Below are positions 36,163 through 45,129 of a stretch of DNA of 64,000 nucleotides, one piece after another. Source of the stretch: Acidobacteriaceae bacterium. Lineage in GTDB: Bacteria > Acidobacteriota > Terriglobia > Terriglobales > Acidobacteriaceae. The stretch's first letter is position 1; the number at the start of each line of letters is the position of its first letter. The position numbers and the translations under genes are program-made. Below the pieces are notes generated by a model. It was not told the origin of the DNA. It saw only the letters and a list, made by a program, of their open reading frames with translations, and made no database searches. The stretch lies in assembly GCA_035944135.1 (NCBI GenBank), contig DASZBM010000001.1, forward strand, positions 496,001 through 560,000. Direction: 5' to 3'.

Positions 36163-39100
36163 ATGATGACGCGACGGACCCTTCCCTCTGCCAGCCTCCG
36201 GGCTCTGCAGTACCTTCTTGCTGCAATCACTTTCGCTTTCATCTCAGGTTGCTCTGGCGGCTCAGGGGGTGGCACCACATCGCGTGCGCCCGCGCCTATC
36301 GTCGCGAACGTATCGCCGACAACTGTCCCGGTCGGCTCCTCTGGCTTCACCCTCGCCGTCACCGGTAGCAACTTTCAGTCACAGGCAGTCGTCAACTGGA
36401 ACTCCACCGCGCTCGCGACCACCTACAACAGCGCCAGCTCGCTCAATGCCGCAGTCCCCGCAACTCTCGCCGCCACCGGCATCGTCGCCAACATCACTGT
36501 CTCCAACCCAGACGGCCAGGCATCCACTTCCAACGCCGGATCCACGCAGGTCTCTGTCGACAACCCTGCGCCGACTCTCACCGCCGTCAGCCCCACCGCA
36601 CTCTACGCCGGCGCCGGCGACACCACCTTCACCCTCACCGGCACAAACTTCAACTCCTCCTCTGTGGTCATGGCCGGGACCACCGCGCTCACGACCACCT
36701 TCGTCAACGGCACCCAGCTCACTGCCGTCGTTCCCGCCGCCACGCTCGCTCCGGTCGGCACCCTGAGCCTCTCGGTCAGCAATCCAACGCCCGGCGGCGG
36801 CGCCTCGCAAGCCGTCTCCGTCACACTCAAACAGCCGGCTGCCAAGCTTAGCTCGCTCTCGCCGGCGTCCGCCCTCGTCGGTTCTCCCTCACCCGTTACC
36901 GTGACCATCTCCGGCAGCTACTTCACATCCTCCGACGTCGTAATTCTGAACTCCTTGGTAGCGCCGACGACATACGTCTCGGCAACCTCCCTTCAGTTCA
37001 CCATCTCACCGCAATACTTCACCAGCACCGGCAATCTCAACATCTACGTCCGCGACCCCATATCGGGGTTCAACTCGAACAGCCTCACATTTCAGGTCGT
37101 CAATCCGGTTCCAGTACTCAACAGCATCTCGCCCGGTACGGTCACTGCCGGTGCACCTAACTTCGTCCTCACGCTCACTGGAACCAACTTCGTTCAATCC
37201 GCCACAGTCCTCGTTAATGGCGTGCAGGCATCGCAAGCTTCCTATCCCACCGCCACCAGCGCTGCCGTCTTCGTTCCCGCCAGCGCCGTCTCCAGCGTCG
37301 GCAATGTGAGCGTCACCATCGCCAACCCCACTCCCGGCGGCGGCACCTCCACCGCTCAAACTCTCCACGTCATCAGCGCAGACAACCGCGTCCGCACCGT
37401 CAATCTCACCGCTAACGATCTCGGTTGGGACTCAGCTCACAACCTGCTCGTTGCTTCAAGCGGCTGGTCCGTTACGAACACCCCCAACAACCTTGTCACC
37501 ATCGACCCACTCCAAGGCACAATCGTTACCACGCAACCCCTGCCCAGTTCGCCAGCGGGTATTACCGTCACCGACGACGGCAGCTATGTCTACGTCACTC
37601 TCCCATCCACCGGACAGGTCGAGCGCTTCACCCTTCCTTCGCTCACGCCCGATATCACCTTCTCGCTTGGCAACGATTCGAACGGCAAGTTCTACTTGTC
37701 AAATCACGTCGTCGCCGCACCGGGACATCCGCATACCGTCGCGGTCACTCGCCACTCCAGCACCACAAGTGTGTATGGCTCGATCGGCGGCGTTGTCGTC
37801 TATGACGACGGCGTACCGCGCCCCAACATTGCCTACCCGGGCGCCTATCCCAACTATTACGACGACATAATCTGGGGCGCCGACGCTACCACGCTTTACG
37901 GCACGAACCCCGAAATCTCTCCTCAAGGAGATAAAGACACCTTCGCTGTCGACGCGAACGGCGTAACTTTGCTCTCCAATCAGCCGGACGTTTTGGACGC
38001 GTCCCAACACCTTGCCTTCGATACAAAAACCGCTAACCTGATCGACGGCGATGGTCTCGTCGCGAGTGCCGCTACGGGTCAGCAGGTCGGCCGATTCCAA
38101 TCAAGGGGTTCTGGGGGACCGCTCAGCGATCAACCCTTTGCGCTCGACCTCACTCAGCGAAAGGCGTTCTTCCTGACGAGTTCCTCTCTAAGCGGCTCAA
38201 CTCAAATCTCTATCTCGGCGTTTGATCTCGATCATCTCAGCTACCTCAACTCGATGGCTGTCTACGGACTCGGCTATGGCTCCGCAATGGTGCGTTGGGG
38301 ATCAAGCGGGCTTGCGATCGCCGGCTCGCAGATCTACATCATCGACGGCTCATTCGTTGCCTCTACCGGCATCTCCTCTGCCGTCGGTGGCTACTTGGCG
38401 CCATCGCCCACACTCACCTCGCTCAGTCCCGCCGCTGTAACTGCGGGCAGCCCCGACGTTCAGGTCACCTTGACGGGCCGCGACTTCACGCAGGCGTCCG
38501 AAGTCACCTGGAACAATCAAACGCTTCTCATCAACTCCGTCTCCGACACTCAACTCGTCGTCACGATCCCGGCGGCATCGCTCGCCAGTGCGGCCGCCAG
38601 TGGAATAAGCGTCACCAACGGGCCAGGCACCGGCAGTTCCGGTTCGCTCGCCTTCACCGTGCTCCCGAATCTCGGTACGACCGCGCAAATCAGCGTGCTC
38701 GACATCTCCGGTCAGGACCTCGTCTGGGATAACACGCACAACTTGCTCTACGTCGCAGTCCCATCCAACGATCCCGTCTACGCCAACAGCATCGCCGTCA
38801 TCGACCCGAGCAAGTCCGCCCTTCAACAGACCGTCCCCGTCGCACAGGGTCCAAGCTCTATCGCCATCTCCGACGACGACCAGTATCTCTACTCCGGTTT
38901 CTTTGATCAGGCAATCATTCAGCGCTACACGTTGCCATCCTTCGCGCTGGATCTAACCTTCCCATCAGGTGGCCACGCCCCTTCGAACCTGGTAGGTCTC
39001 AGCGAGACCTGCACATTTGCAGTCAGCCTCAAAGTCGCTCCCGGCAAACCACAGACCATCGCGGTCGGCGAGGGTTGTCCCAACGGATTAGAGGCGTCAG

Positions 39101-39702
39101 CTGGTTTCGATATCTACGACAACGCCACCCCGAGACCTGGCTACTTCACCTCCCAGGCCTTCATCACCAGCTTCGCCTGGGGCGCAGATGCCACAACCCT
39201 CTACGGTCAATCCGAAATCTTCGAACCACAGACCCTCGATGGATTTTCCGTCTCACCCTCCGGCGTCACTCTCACAGGACAGTTGAACACCGGCGGCCTC
39301 GGCCTTCACCTCCACTACGACTCCGGCACCGGTCTGCTCTACAGCGATTCCGGCGTAATCACGAATCCCGCTGGTCCCGCACAGGTCGCAAAACTCGCCG
39401 CAGGGTCGGGTGATCTTCTGGTGCCCGACGACACGCTCAAACGGATCTTTATCCTCACCAATACCAGCGGTAACAGCGGGTCAGGACAAGGCGCCATCAG
39501 CTACACGCTCAACGTCTACGACCTCAACACCTACGCTCTGCTCAACTCCATTACCATCCCCGATGTCCTCGGCGCTCCTATGCAAATGGCGCGCTGGGGC
39601 AGCAATGGCATCGTGTTCGTCACGACCGGCACCAACTACACAACCGTATCCCCCGGAACGCTCTACATCCTCCAAGGCAGCGCTATCTCAGGCACGCCAT
39701 AG
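36163..39702 (+). CDS. large TIG/IPT-repeat and beta-propeller lipoprotein
   Basis: A 1179-residue surface protein. Signal peptide with lipobox (FAFISGC, Cys30) and Gly/Ser linker; about four TIG/IPT immunoglobulin-like repeats (residues about 45-405), each opening like 'PxxTxVSPxTxxAGxxxFTLTxTGTNF'; then a YVTN-like propeller region (LVTIDPLQGTIVTTQPLPSSPAGITVTDDGSYVYVTL); another TIG repeat near 740-830; and a second propeller (IAVIDPSKSALQQTVPVAQGPSSIAISDDDQYLYSG). The two halves look like an internal duplication. Adhesion or polymer binding is possible. A strong terminator follows. Confidence 0.85.
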   Translation: MMTRRTLPSASLRALQYLLAAITFAFISGCSGGSGGGTTSRAPAPIVANVSPTTVPVGSSGFTLAVTGSNFQSQAVVNWNSTALATTYNSASSLNAAVPATLAATGIVANITVSNPDGQASTSNAGSTQVSVDNPAPTLTAVSPTALYAGAGDTTFTLTGTNFNSSSVVMAGTTALTTTFVNGTQLTAVVPAATLAPVGTLSLSVSNPTPGGGASQAVSVTLKQPAAKLSSLSPASALVGSPSPVTVTISGSYFTSSDVVILNSLVAPTTYVSATSLQFTISPQYFTSTGNLNIYVRDPISGFNSNSLTFQVVNPVPVLNSISPGTVTAGAPNFVLTLTGTNFVQSATVLVNGVQASQASYPTATSAAVFVPASAVSSVGNVSVTIANPTPGGGTSTAQTLHVISADNRVRTVNLTANDLGWDSAHNLLVASSGWSVTNTPNNLVTIDPLQGTIVTTQPLPSSPAGITVTDDGSYVYVTLPSTGQVERFTLPSLTPDITFSLGNDSNGKFYLSNHVVAAPGHPHTVAVTRHSSTTSVYGSIGGVVVYDDGVPRPNIAYPGAYPNYYDDIIWGADATTLYGTNPEISPQGDKDTFAVDANGVTLLSNQPDVLDASQHLAFDTKTANLIDGDGLVASAATGQQVGRFQSRGSGGPLSDQPFALDLTQRKAFFLTSSSLSGSTQISISAFDLDHLSYLNSMAVYGLGYGSAMVRWGSSGLAIAGSQIYIIDGSFVASTGISSAVGGYLAPSPTLTSLSPAAVTAGSPDVQVTLTGRDFTQASEVTWNNQTLLINSVSDTQLVVTIPAASLASAAASGISVTNGPGTGSSGSLAFTVLPNLGTTAQISVLDISGQDLVWDNTHNLLYVAVPSNDPVYANSIAVIDPSKSALQQTVPVAQGPSSIAISDDDQYLYSGFFDQAIIQRYTLPSFALDLTFPSGGHAPSNLVGLSETCTFAVSLKVAPGKPQTIAVGEGCPNGLEASAGFDIYDNATPRPGYFTSQAFITSFAWGADATTLYGQSEIFEPQTLDGFSVSPSGVTLTGQLNTGGLGLHLHYDSGTGLLYSDSGVITNPAGPAQVAKLAAGSGDLLVPDDTLKRIFILTNTSGNSGSGQGAISYTLNVYDLNTYALLNSITIPDVLGAPMQMARWGSNGIVFVTTGTNYTTVSPGTLYILQGSAISGTP

Positions 39703-39749
39703 ACTTACTCGGCATCGACTTGACAAACTCTCACTTGAAACAGGAACAC

Positions 39750-39782
39750 GAATGCCCGGCACCCGCCGGGCATTCCCATTTT
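39750..39782 (+). terminator. rho-independent terminator after the TIG/propeller gene
   Basis: A perfect 11-bp stem, GAATGCCCGGC / GCCGGGCATTC with loop ACCC, followed by CCATTTT. It lies 47 bp past the stop codon at 39702. Confidence 0.75.
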
Positions 39783-39835
39783 CGGACACACCCCGACACC
39801 TCAGGTGCGCCCCTAAGTTCTCTTCTTTGAGGATT

Positions 39836-39865
39836 TTGCGCAATTTATTGGGGGAGGGGGGACCC
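39836..39865 (-). repeat. GGGT-C-tract / TTGCGCAA element, copy 1
   Basis: On the minus strand, starting a few bases after the small ORF's stop, the order is GGGTCCCCCCTCCCCC, a 6-nt spacer, and TTGCGCAA. The same order follows tyrA (44239-44266). See findings. Confidence 0.6.
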
Positions 39866-39869
39866 TGCC

Positions 39870-39998
39870 TTACCCGCCCAGAAGCGGATGCCAGAAGTCG
39901 ATCCCCAGCATGCACGCGACGCCAAACGCAATCACCAGCCAATACCAGTAACGGTCCACCCAAGCAATCAAACCTGTCTTCTCGTGCTGCGACGTCAT
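39870..39998 (-). CDS. 42-residue membrane microprotein
   Basis: A 42-codon frame reads MTSQHEKTGLIAWVDRYWYW, then a hydrophobic segment LVIAFGVACMLGIDFW and the end HPLLGG. It has one predicted membrane helix (about residues 17-35) with aromatic YWYW at its edge. The start is strongly supported by AAGGAG 8 nt upstream (40007-40012 on the opposite strand). The size is too small for most gene callers. It lies alone on the minus strand between two large plus-strand genes. I recognise no family; the short hydrophilic N-terminus and single helix suggest an inner-membrane regulator or accessory subunit. Confidence 0.68.
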   Translation of the reverse strand: MTSQHEKTGLIAWVDRYWYWLVIAFGVACMLGIDFWHPLLGG

Positions 39999-40275
39999 GC
40001 TCTCAACTCCTTGCCACAAATCCTAACCGAGTCCACCCTATCTCGCACACCCACCTCGCGCAAGGGTATCTCGTAATCCATAGATAGCTCTCAAAAACCG
40101 GAAGGTTTCTCAGCCCCGCGGACCCGCCAACTTCCCTGTTTTCAACAACTATTCGCTTTGGCTTCTCAATTGCACGAAAGCTATTGCCCCAGCTCCAAGT
40201 GTGACGTCGGAGGGTTCGTTCCTGTCGGCCTCCCTGCGCACCGGAGTGGCATTTCCAGGAGAACCTCCTACGACG

Positions 40276-43200
40276 ATGAGACGTTCATTCTCGAAGCTCG
40301 CCTTCCTCTTTCTGCTTTTCGCCTGTACTGCAGCCTTCCTCCACGCTCAAGACAGAGCTGTACTGACAGGTGTCGTTACCGACCAAACCGGCGCGGTCAT
40401 TCCCGGCGCGGCCGTGGATCTTTCCAACCCCACCACCAGCGTGCACCTTAAAACGGTCACCAACGGTGCAGGTTCGTATCGCTTTGACAACGTGCCGCCC
40501 GGGCCGAACTATGTGCTCAGCTTCACGCAGCCCGGTTTCGCGCAATACACCGTCAAGAGCTTCTACGTAAACGTCGGCATTGCGAACAGCCAGAATGCGA
40601 AGCTGTCGGCAGGCGCTGTCACCACGGACATCGAGGTTTCGGCGGGCGAGGGAGTCACGCTCAACACCGAAGACGCGACCATCGGCGACAACGTCCAGGT
40701 GGAGTCGCTGAATAGTCTTCCCGTGCAGAATCGACTGTCCCCGGCCGTACTCTTTACCCTCCAGCCCGGCGTGACCAGCGACGGCTCAAGTGCCGCCAAT
40801 GGCTCGGTGCTCGGCTCGCGCGTCGATCAGGGCGCTGACGTGACGGTTGACGGCCTCGATGTGAACGACTTCGCGACAGGCAACTTCGGAGCGATTACAG
40901 GCGATGCTCCGGTTGATTCTGTGCAGGAGTTTCGCGGCACAGTCGGCGGATTCACAGCCACCAGTGGACAGGGGGGCGGCGGCCAGTTCCAACTGGTCAC
41001 GAAGAGCGGAACGAACCACTGGCACGGGAACGCGAGCGAGTATCACCGCGACAACTCGACGACTGCCAATGATTGGTTCAATAACCTGGCCGGGATTCGC
41101 GCTCCAAAGCTGGTGCAGAACCAGTTCGGGGGCAGCGTGGGCGGTCCCATCAAGCACGACAAGCTGTTCTTCTTCTTCGACTTCGTCGACAACCGCGTCG
41201 CGCAGGACGCGGCCGTCGCGCGCACGGTGCCCCTGCCTTCCTACAAGCAGGGCAACATTGGCTACATCAATAACAATACTGGTTGCACCAGGAGCAGCCG
41301 TCAAAACACCACACCAAACTGCATCAGCTTTCTCACTCCGGCGCAGGTCAAGGCGATGGATCCAGCCGGTGTCGGCGAAAGTCCCGCTCTCTTCAAGATC
41401 ATCGACTCGCGCTATCCCGACCCCAACGACCTGACCGGCGGCGACGGCGTCAACTCCGGTTACTTCCGGTTCAACGCCCCGACCCCGACCTTCACCACGG
41501 TGTATGTCGGTCGCGTGGACTACAACCTGACCTCGAAAATCCGGCTGTGGGGCCGCGGACAGGCGGCTCGTGAAAATCAAGTAAATAGCGCACCTCAGTT
41601 CCCTGGCGACCCACCGGCGGCGCAGTTTGTTGACCGCAGCTACGCATACGTCGGCGGAATGGACTGGCAGATCAGCGCCAGGAAGTTCAACCAGGTCAGC
41701 TACGGCGCGACCGTGCAGGACTACTCATTCCCCCGCCCGTCCAATCCTCTCGGGACGAGCCAGATCACCTTTGCTACCGGAACGACGACGCCGTTCACGG
41801 CGCCCTATGCCAGCCCGTCGAACTCGCAGGCGCGGCACGTCCCCATCCCGCAGGTCACAGACAACTTCACCTGGAATTTGGGACGCCACTCGATCACCTT
41901 GGGCGGCACTTTCAAGTGGATCCACGCCACCGACAACACCGTTCTGGATATCAACTCCTTCGACATCGGGCTGGGCGGCCACGTGTTGGGTCTGAACAGC
42001 AGCCTCCGCCCCTCAAACCTCCTGCCCGGTTCCTCAACTGCAAACACCTTATATGACAGCGCGTTCACTGCGGCGCTGGGTCGGGTGGGCTCCATCTCCG
42101 GCAAGGTCAACTACGACTCGGCCGGCAACCCCTTGCCATTTGCAACGGGCTCGCGCCGGTCGTATCAGTACTACCAGCCGATGCTATATGCCTCGGACAG
42201 CTGGAAGGTCACACCGCACCTGACCTTAACCTACGGATTGAACTGGCAGTACTTCTCCGTTCCTTATGAGACCAACGGTCTCGAAACTGTCCAGACGATG
42301 CCCTTCGACACCTACTTCGCCGATCGCGTGAAGCAGAGTGCGGCCGGCATCAGCGGGCCCACGTCGGTGCCGTTCCTCAGCTACGTGCTGGGAGGCAAGG
42401 CTAATAACGGTCCCGGCTACTATGCCCCGGACTGGAAGGACTACGCACCGCGGTTTGCCTTTGCCTGGAACCCCGGTTTTGACTCCAAGACGGTCTTCAG
42501 CGGAAGCGCCGGAATCGTCTTCGACCGCACCATCGTGAACGCAGTCCAATACCAGCAGGACCAATTCTCGTACCTGTTCTCGCAGCCAATCACCCAAAGC
42601 TACGGTGTCTCGACGAATGTCGTGGGCTCCATCGCGAACGACGCGCGCTTCGATGCGCCGCCAGCCATCAGCATTCCATCAACGCCGAAGCCGCCGTTCA
42701 CGCCGTATGTTTCGAACGGCATTCCCTACGGCCTGCAGAACGGTGGGGCCTTCAACGAAATGGTCGATCCGACGCTGAAGACACCCTACTCCATCGAGTT
42801 CAGCTTCGGCATGCAACACGAGTTCCCCACCTCGACGCTGTTGCGCGTAAGCTGGGCCAGCCGTCTTGGCCGGCGTCTGCTGGGCCAGGCTGACTCAAAC
42901 CAGCTTGTGGACTTCTCGGACAAGGCATCTGGACAGCTCATGTCGCAGGCAATCACGAATATGGAGCTGCAGATCCGCGCCGGTGCAAATACCGCGAACC
43001 TGACCGCACAGCCGTGGATCGAGGATCTTGTTGGACCAAACATCGGCAGCCTCACGGTTGGGAGCACGGTTTATCCCAACTACACCTCCTTGGTCGCTGA
43101 CCAGGCGATCGGCTCCCTGCTGCAGATCGGCGACTTTGCCGACAGTATCCAGGGACTCTCCGGCGTGCTGCCGTACAACGTCGGCATGGGGGCGCAATTC

Positions 43201-44010
43201 TCTGAAAACACCTTCTACACGAACAAGGGCTTTTCCAGCTACAACGGCCTGCTAGTCACGCTGCACCAGAACGTCAAGCACGGACTGCAGTTCGAGGCCA
43301 ACTACACTTGGGCACATTCATTGGACAACGTCTCGCTGATCGCCAACTCGGCCGCCTACGGCGGATACGGGTTCATCTGCGATGCGCTGCGTCCGCGTCT
43401 CTGCCGCGGCAACTCTGACTTCGACATCACCCATACCTTCAACGGATACTCGACCTACTCTCTGCCCTTTGGGCGCGGACGGTCCTTCGCAACCCACATG
43501 CCGCTCGGACTCGAGGAGCTGTTGGGAGGATGGGATGTGAGCGGCATCGTCCGGGCCCATAGCGGACTGGCCTTTACCGCGCAGAGCAACGCATTTATTG
43601 CCGGTTACGCGAACGATGCGCCCGCGCTCTTCGACGGGGACTCGTCGGCAGTTCAGCGCAGCGTCCATAAGGAGACTGGCGGCCTGTTCCTGTTCTCGAA
43701 TACCAACAATGCGTTGAATGCATTTGGGCCGCCGATTGGCTTCAACATTGGCTCTCGCAACACTCTTCGCGGACCGACATTCTTCAACCTCGACGCCGGC
43801 CTCGCCAAGTCGTTTGCGCTCTGGCCCAGTGAGGGGATGAAGCTGCAGTTCCGCGGCGACGCCTTCAACGTGCTAAACCACCCGAACTTCCTGGCTCCAT
43901 CAAACAACGGCAGTGCGGACAACATCCAGAGTCCGAGCAATTTCGGACAGTTGACTGCGATGAACGGCGGAGCCCGCGTGCTGCAGATCGGGGTTCGCTT
44001 AGAGTTCTAA
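40276..44010 (+). CDS. TonB-dependent receptor-like outer-membrane protein 2 (Oar/CarboxypepD_reg type)
   Basis: A 1244-residue outer-membrane protein from ATG 40276: signal peptide (MRRSFSKLAFLFLLFACTAAFLHAQ), CarboxypepD_reg-like domain (LTGVVTDQTGAVIPGAAVDLSN), plug (VDGLDVNDFATGNFG, GGQFQLVTKSGTNHWHG, NQFGGSVGGPIKHDKLFFFFDF) and a barrel ending in F (IGVRLEF). It differs clearly from receptor 1 in its barrel. The putative SD AGGAG (40257-40261) lies 14 nt from the ATG and is inside a small inverted repeat, AGGAG-AAC-CTCCT. Substrate unknown. Confidence 0.9.
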   Translation: MRRSFSKLAFLFLLFACTAAFLHAQDRAVLTGVVTDQTGAVIPGAAVDLSNPTTSVHLKTVTNGAGSYRFDNVPPGPNYVLSFTQPGFAQYTVKSFYVNVGIANSQNAKLSAGAVTTDIEVSAGEGVTLNTEDATIGDNVQVESLNSLPVQNRLSPAVLFTLQPGVTSDGSSAANGSVLGSRVDQGADVTVDGLDVNDFATGNFGAITGDAPVDSVQEFRGTVGGFTATSGQGGGGQFQLVTKSGTNHWHGNASEYHRDNSTTANDWFNNLAGIRAPKLVQNQFGGSVGGPIKHDKLFFFFDFVDNRVAQDAAVARTVPLPSYKQGNIGYINNNTGCTRSSRQNTTPNCISFLTPAQVKAMDPAGVGESPALFKIIDSRYPDPNDLTGGDGVNSGYFRFNAPTPTFTTVYVGRVDYNLTSKIRLWGRGQAARENQVNSAPQFPGDPPAAQFVDRSYAYVGGMDWQISARKFNQVSYGATVQDYSFPRPSNPLGTSQITFATGTTTPFTAPYASPSNSQARHVPIPQVTDNFTWNLGRHSITLGGTFKWIHATDNTVLDINSFDIGLGGHVLGLNSSLRPSNLLPGSSTANTLYDSAFTAALGRVGSISGKVNYDSAGNPLPFATGSRRSYQYYQPMLYASDSWKVTPHLTLTYGLNWQYFSVPYETNGLETVQTMPFDTYFADRVKQSAAGISGPTSVPFLSYVLGGKANNGPGYYAPDWKDYAPRFAFAWNPGFDSKTVFSGSAGIVFDRTIVNAVQYQQDQFSYLFSQPITQSYGVSTNVVGSIANDARFDAPPAISIPSTPKPPFTPYVSNGIPYGLQNGGAFNEMVDPTLKTPYSIEFSFGMQHEFPTSTLLRVSWASRLGRRLLGQADSNQLVDFSDKASGQLMSQAITNMELQIRAGANTANLTAQPWIEDLVGPNIGSLTVGSTVYPNYTSLVADQAIGSLLQIGDFADSIQGLSGVLPYNVGMGAQFSENTFYTNKGFSSYNGLLVTLHQNVKHGLQFEANYTWAHSLDNVSLIANSAAYGGYGFICDALRPRLCRGNSDFDITHTFNGYSTYSLPFGRGRSFATHMPLGLEELLGGWDVSGIVRAHSGLAFTAQSNAFIAGYANDAPALFDGDSSAVQRSVHKETGGLFLFSNTNNALNAFGPPIGFNIGSRNTLRGPTFFNLDAGLAKSFALWPSEGMKLQFRGDAFNVLNHPNFLAPSNNGSADNIQSPSNFGQLTAMNGGARVLQIGVRLEF

Positions 44011-44044
44011 CCTCGACCGCGCCTCCAAGCGCGGTCCTCACCCA

Positions 44045-44082
44045 GCCTGCCGCGACCTCCGTCGCGGCAGGCTTTTTCTTTT
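44045..44082 (+). terminator. strong rho-independent terminator after TonB receptor 2
   Basis: A perfect 12-bp stem, GCCTGCCGCGAC / GTCGCGGCAGGC with loop CTCC, followed by TTTTTCTTTT. It lies 35 bp after the stop codon. Confidence 0.95.
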
Positions 44083-44167
44083 GTGCAACATGCCTCTCCC
44101 AGAACGCACCGCACACTCGAATCCGAGCGCACCCCACCCCATGGCCAACCCCATGATTCTAAATAGC

Positions 44168-44266
44168 TTGCACGTAAAGTCTTTAGATCCAAGACTTTGC
44201 ACATAAAGTCCAGACCTAAGTCCAATCTTCTTAATACTTTGCGCAAAAACAGGGGGAGGGGTACCC
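44168..44266 (-). repeat. GGGT-C-tract / TTGCGCAA element, copy 2, with AAAGTC direct repeats
   Basis: On the minus strand, beginning in the tyrA stop codon, the order is GGGTACCCCTCCCCC, a 5-nt spacer and TTGCGCAA (44239-44246). Further from the gene are two near-identical words, TTGCACATAAAGTC (44197-44210) and TTGCACGTAAAGTC (44168-44181), about 29 bp apart. The first part matches copy 1 at 39836-39865. The whole stretch 44083-44265 has no gene. Confidence 0.6.
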
Positions 44267-45129
44267 TACCCCTTCTCCCGAAACCGATTCGCCGTTCGGA
44301 ACTCGTCGCGCAGCGCGGGCGTGCGCAGGTTCTCGCGCACATGCTGCAACCGCTGCTCTAGTGCGGCGATGGCACGCGCGATCGGCTCGGTGTTGGTGAG
44401 GGCTACATCGCGCCACATGCTGTACGGGCTCGCGCCGAGCCGCGTGGTCTCGCGCAGCGCCCGGCCACCGATCGCCTGAACCGCAGCCATTCCCTCCGGA
44501 TCACCGGCGAAGGTCTCCTCGAGAAGCGCGGCCAGGGCGGTGGAGAGCATCTGCGGCAAGTGGCTGACCCACGCGCACACCTCGTCGTGCCGCGCGGCAT
44601 CCATCTCCATAACGCGCGCTCCGAACCGCCCCACGAGCGCAATCCACTGGCGCTCGATCTCGGACCGCTGATCATCGACAGGAGTGAAGAGCCACGCCGC
44701 CCCGCGGAACAGCTCAGGCTCGGCCAGCGCGGCTCCGCCCGCCTCTTTTCCCGCCATGGGGTGCCCCGGCAAAAATCTCGCCCGCCCCGGCTGGTTGAAG
44801 AGACTCCGCGCGCGACGAACAACCTCCAGCTTCGTTGAGCCGACGTCGGTGACGAGCTGCGCCTCGCCGAGTACCGGTGCCAGGCGCTCCATCCAGTCGA
44901 GGATTGGCAGCACCGGCGTAGCCAGGACAACTATGTCGGCGACATCCGGCTTCAGGACAGATTCACGGTTGTCGAGGGCGCGGTCGATCGCGCCGATGCG
45001 CAGAGCCGTCTGGAGCTCAGTCGCGGCCGCATCCCAGCCGAGCACCTCGCCGGAGAAGTCGTCGAGCGATTTGAGGGCGAGGCCGATGGAGGCTCCGATC
45101 AGGCCCGTGCCGATAATCAGAACCTTCAC
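44266..45129 (-). CDS. tyrA: prephenate dehydrogenase
   Basis: A 287-residue enzyme: VKVLIIGTGLIGASIGLALK is the NAD-binding loop, with DIVVLATPVLPILDWMERLAP, LVTDVGSTK and RFLPGHPMAGKEAGG, all typical of TyrA. It oxidises prephenate to 4-hydroxyphenylpyruvate for tyrosine. Start is GTG 45129, overlapping the proA stop by 4 bp (GTGA), so translation is probably coupled. It ends the trpB-to-tyrA operon. No ACT domain is present at the C-terminus, so feedback control would have to lie elsewhere. Confidence 0.93.
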   Translation of the reverse strand: MKVLIIGTGLIGASIGLALKSLDDFSGEVLGWDAAATELQTALRIGAIDRALDNRESVLKPDVADIVVLATPVLPILDWMERLAPVLGEAQLVTDVGSTKLEVVRRARSLFNQPGRARFLPGHPMAGKEAGGAALAEPELFRGAAWLFTPVDDQRSEIERQWIALVGRFGARVMEMDAARHDEVCAWVSHLPQMLSTALAALLEETFAGDPEGMAAVQAIGGRALRETTRLGASPYSMWRDVALTNTEPIARAIAALEQRLQHVRENLRTPALRDEFRTANRFREKG

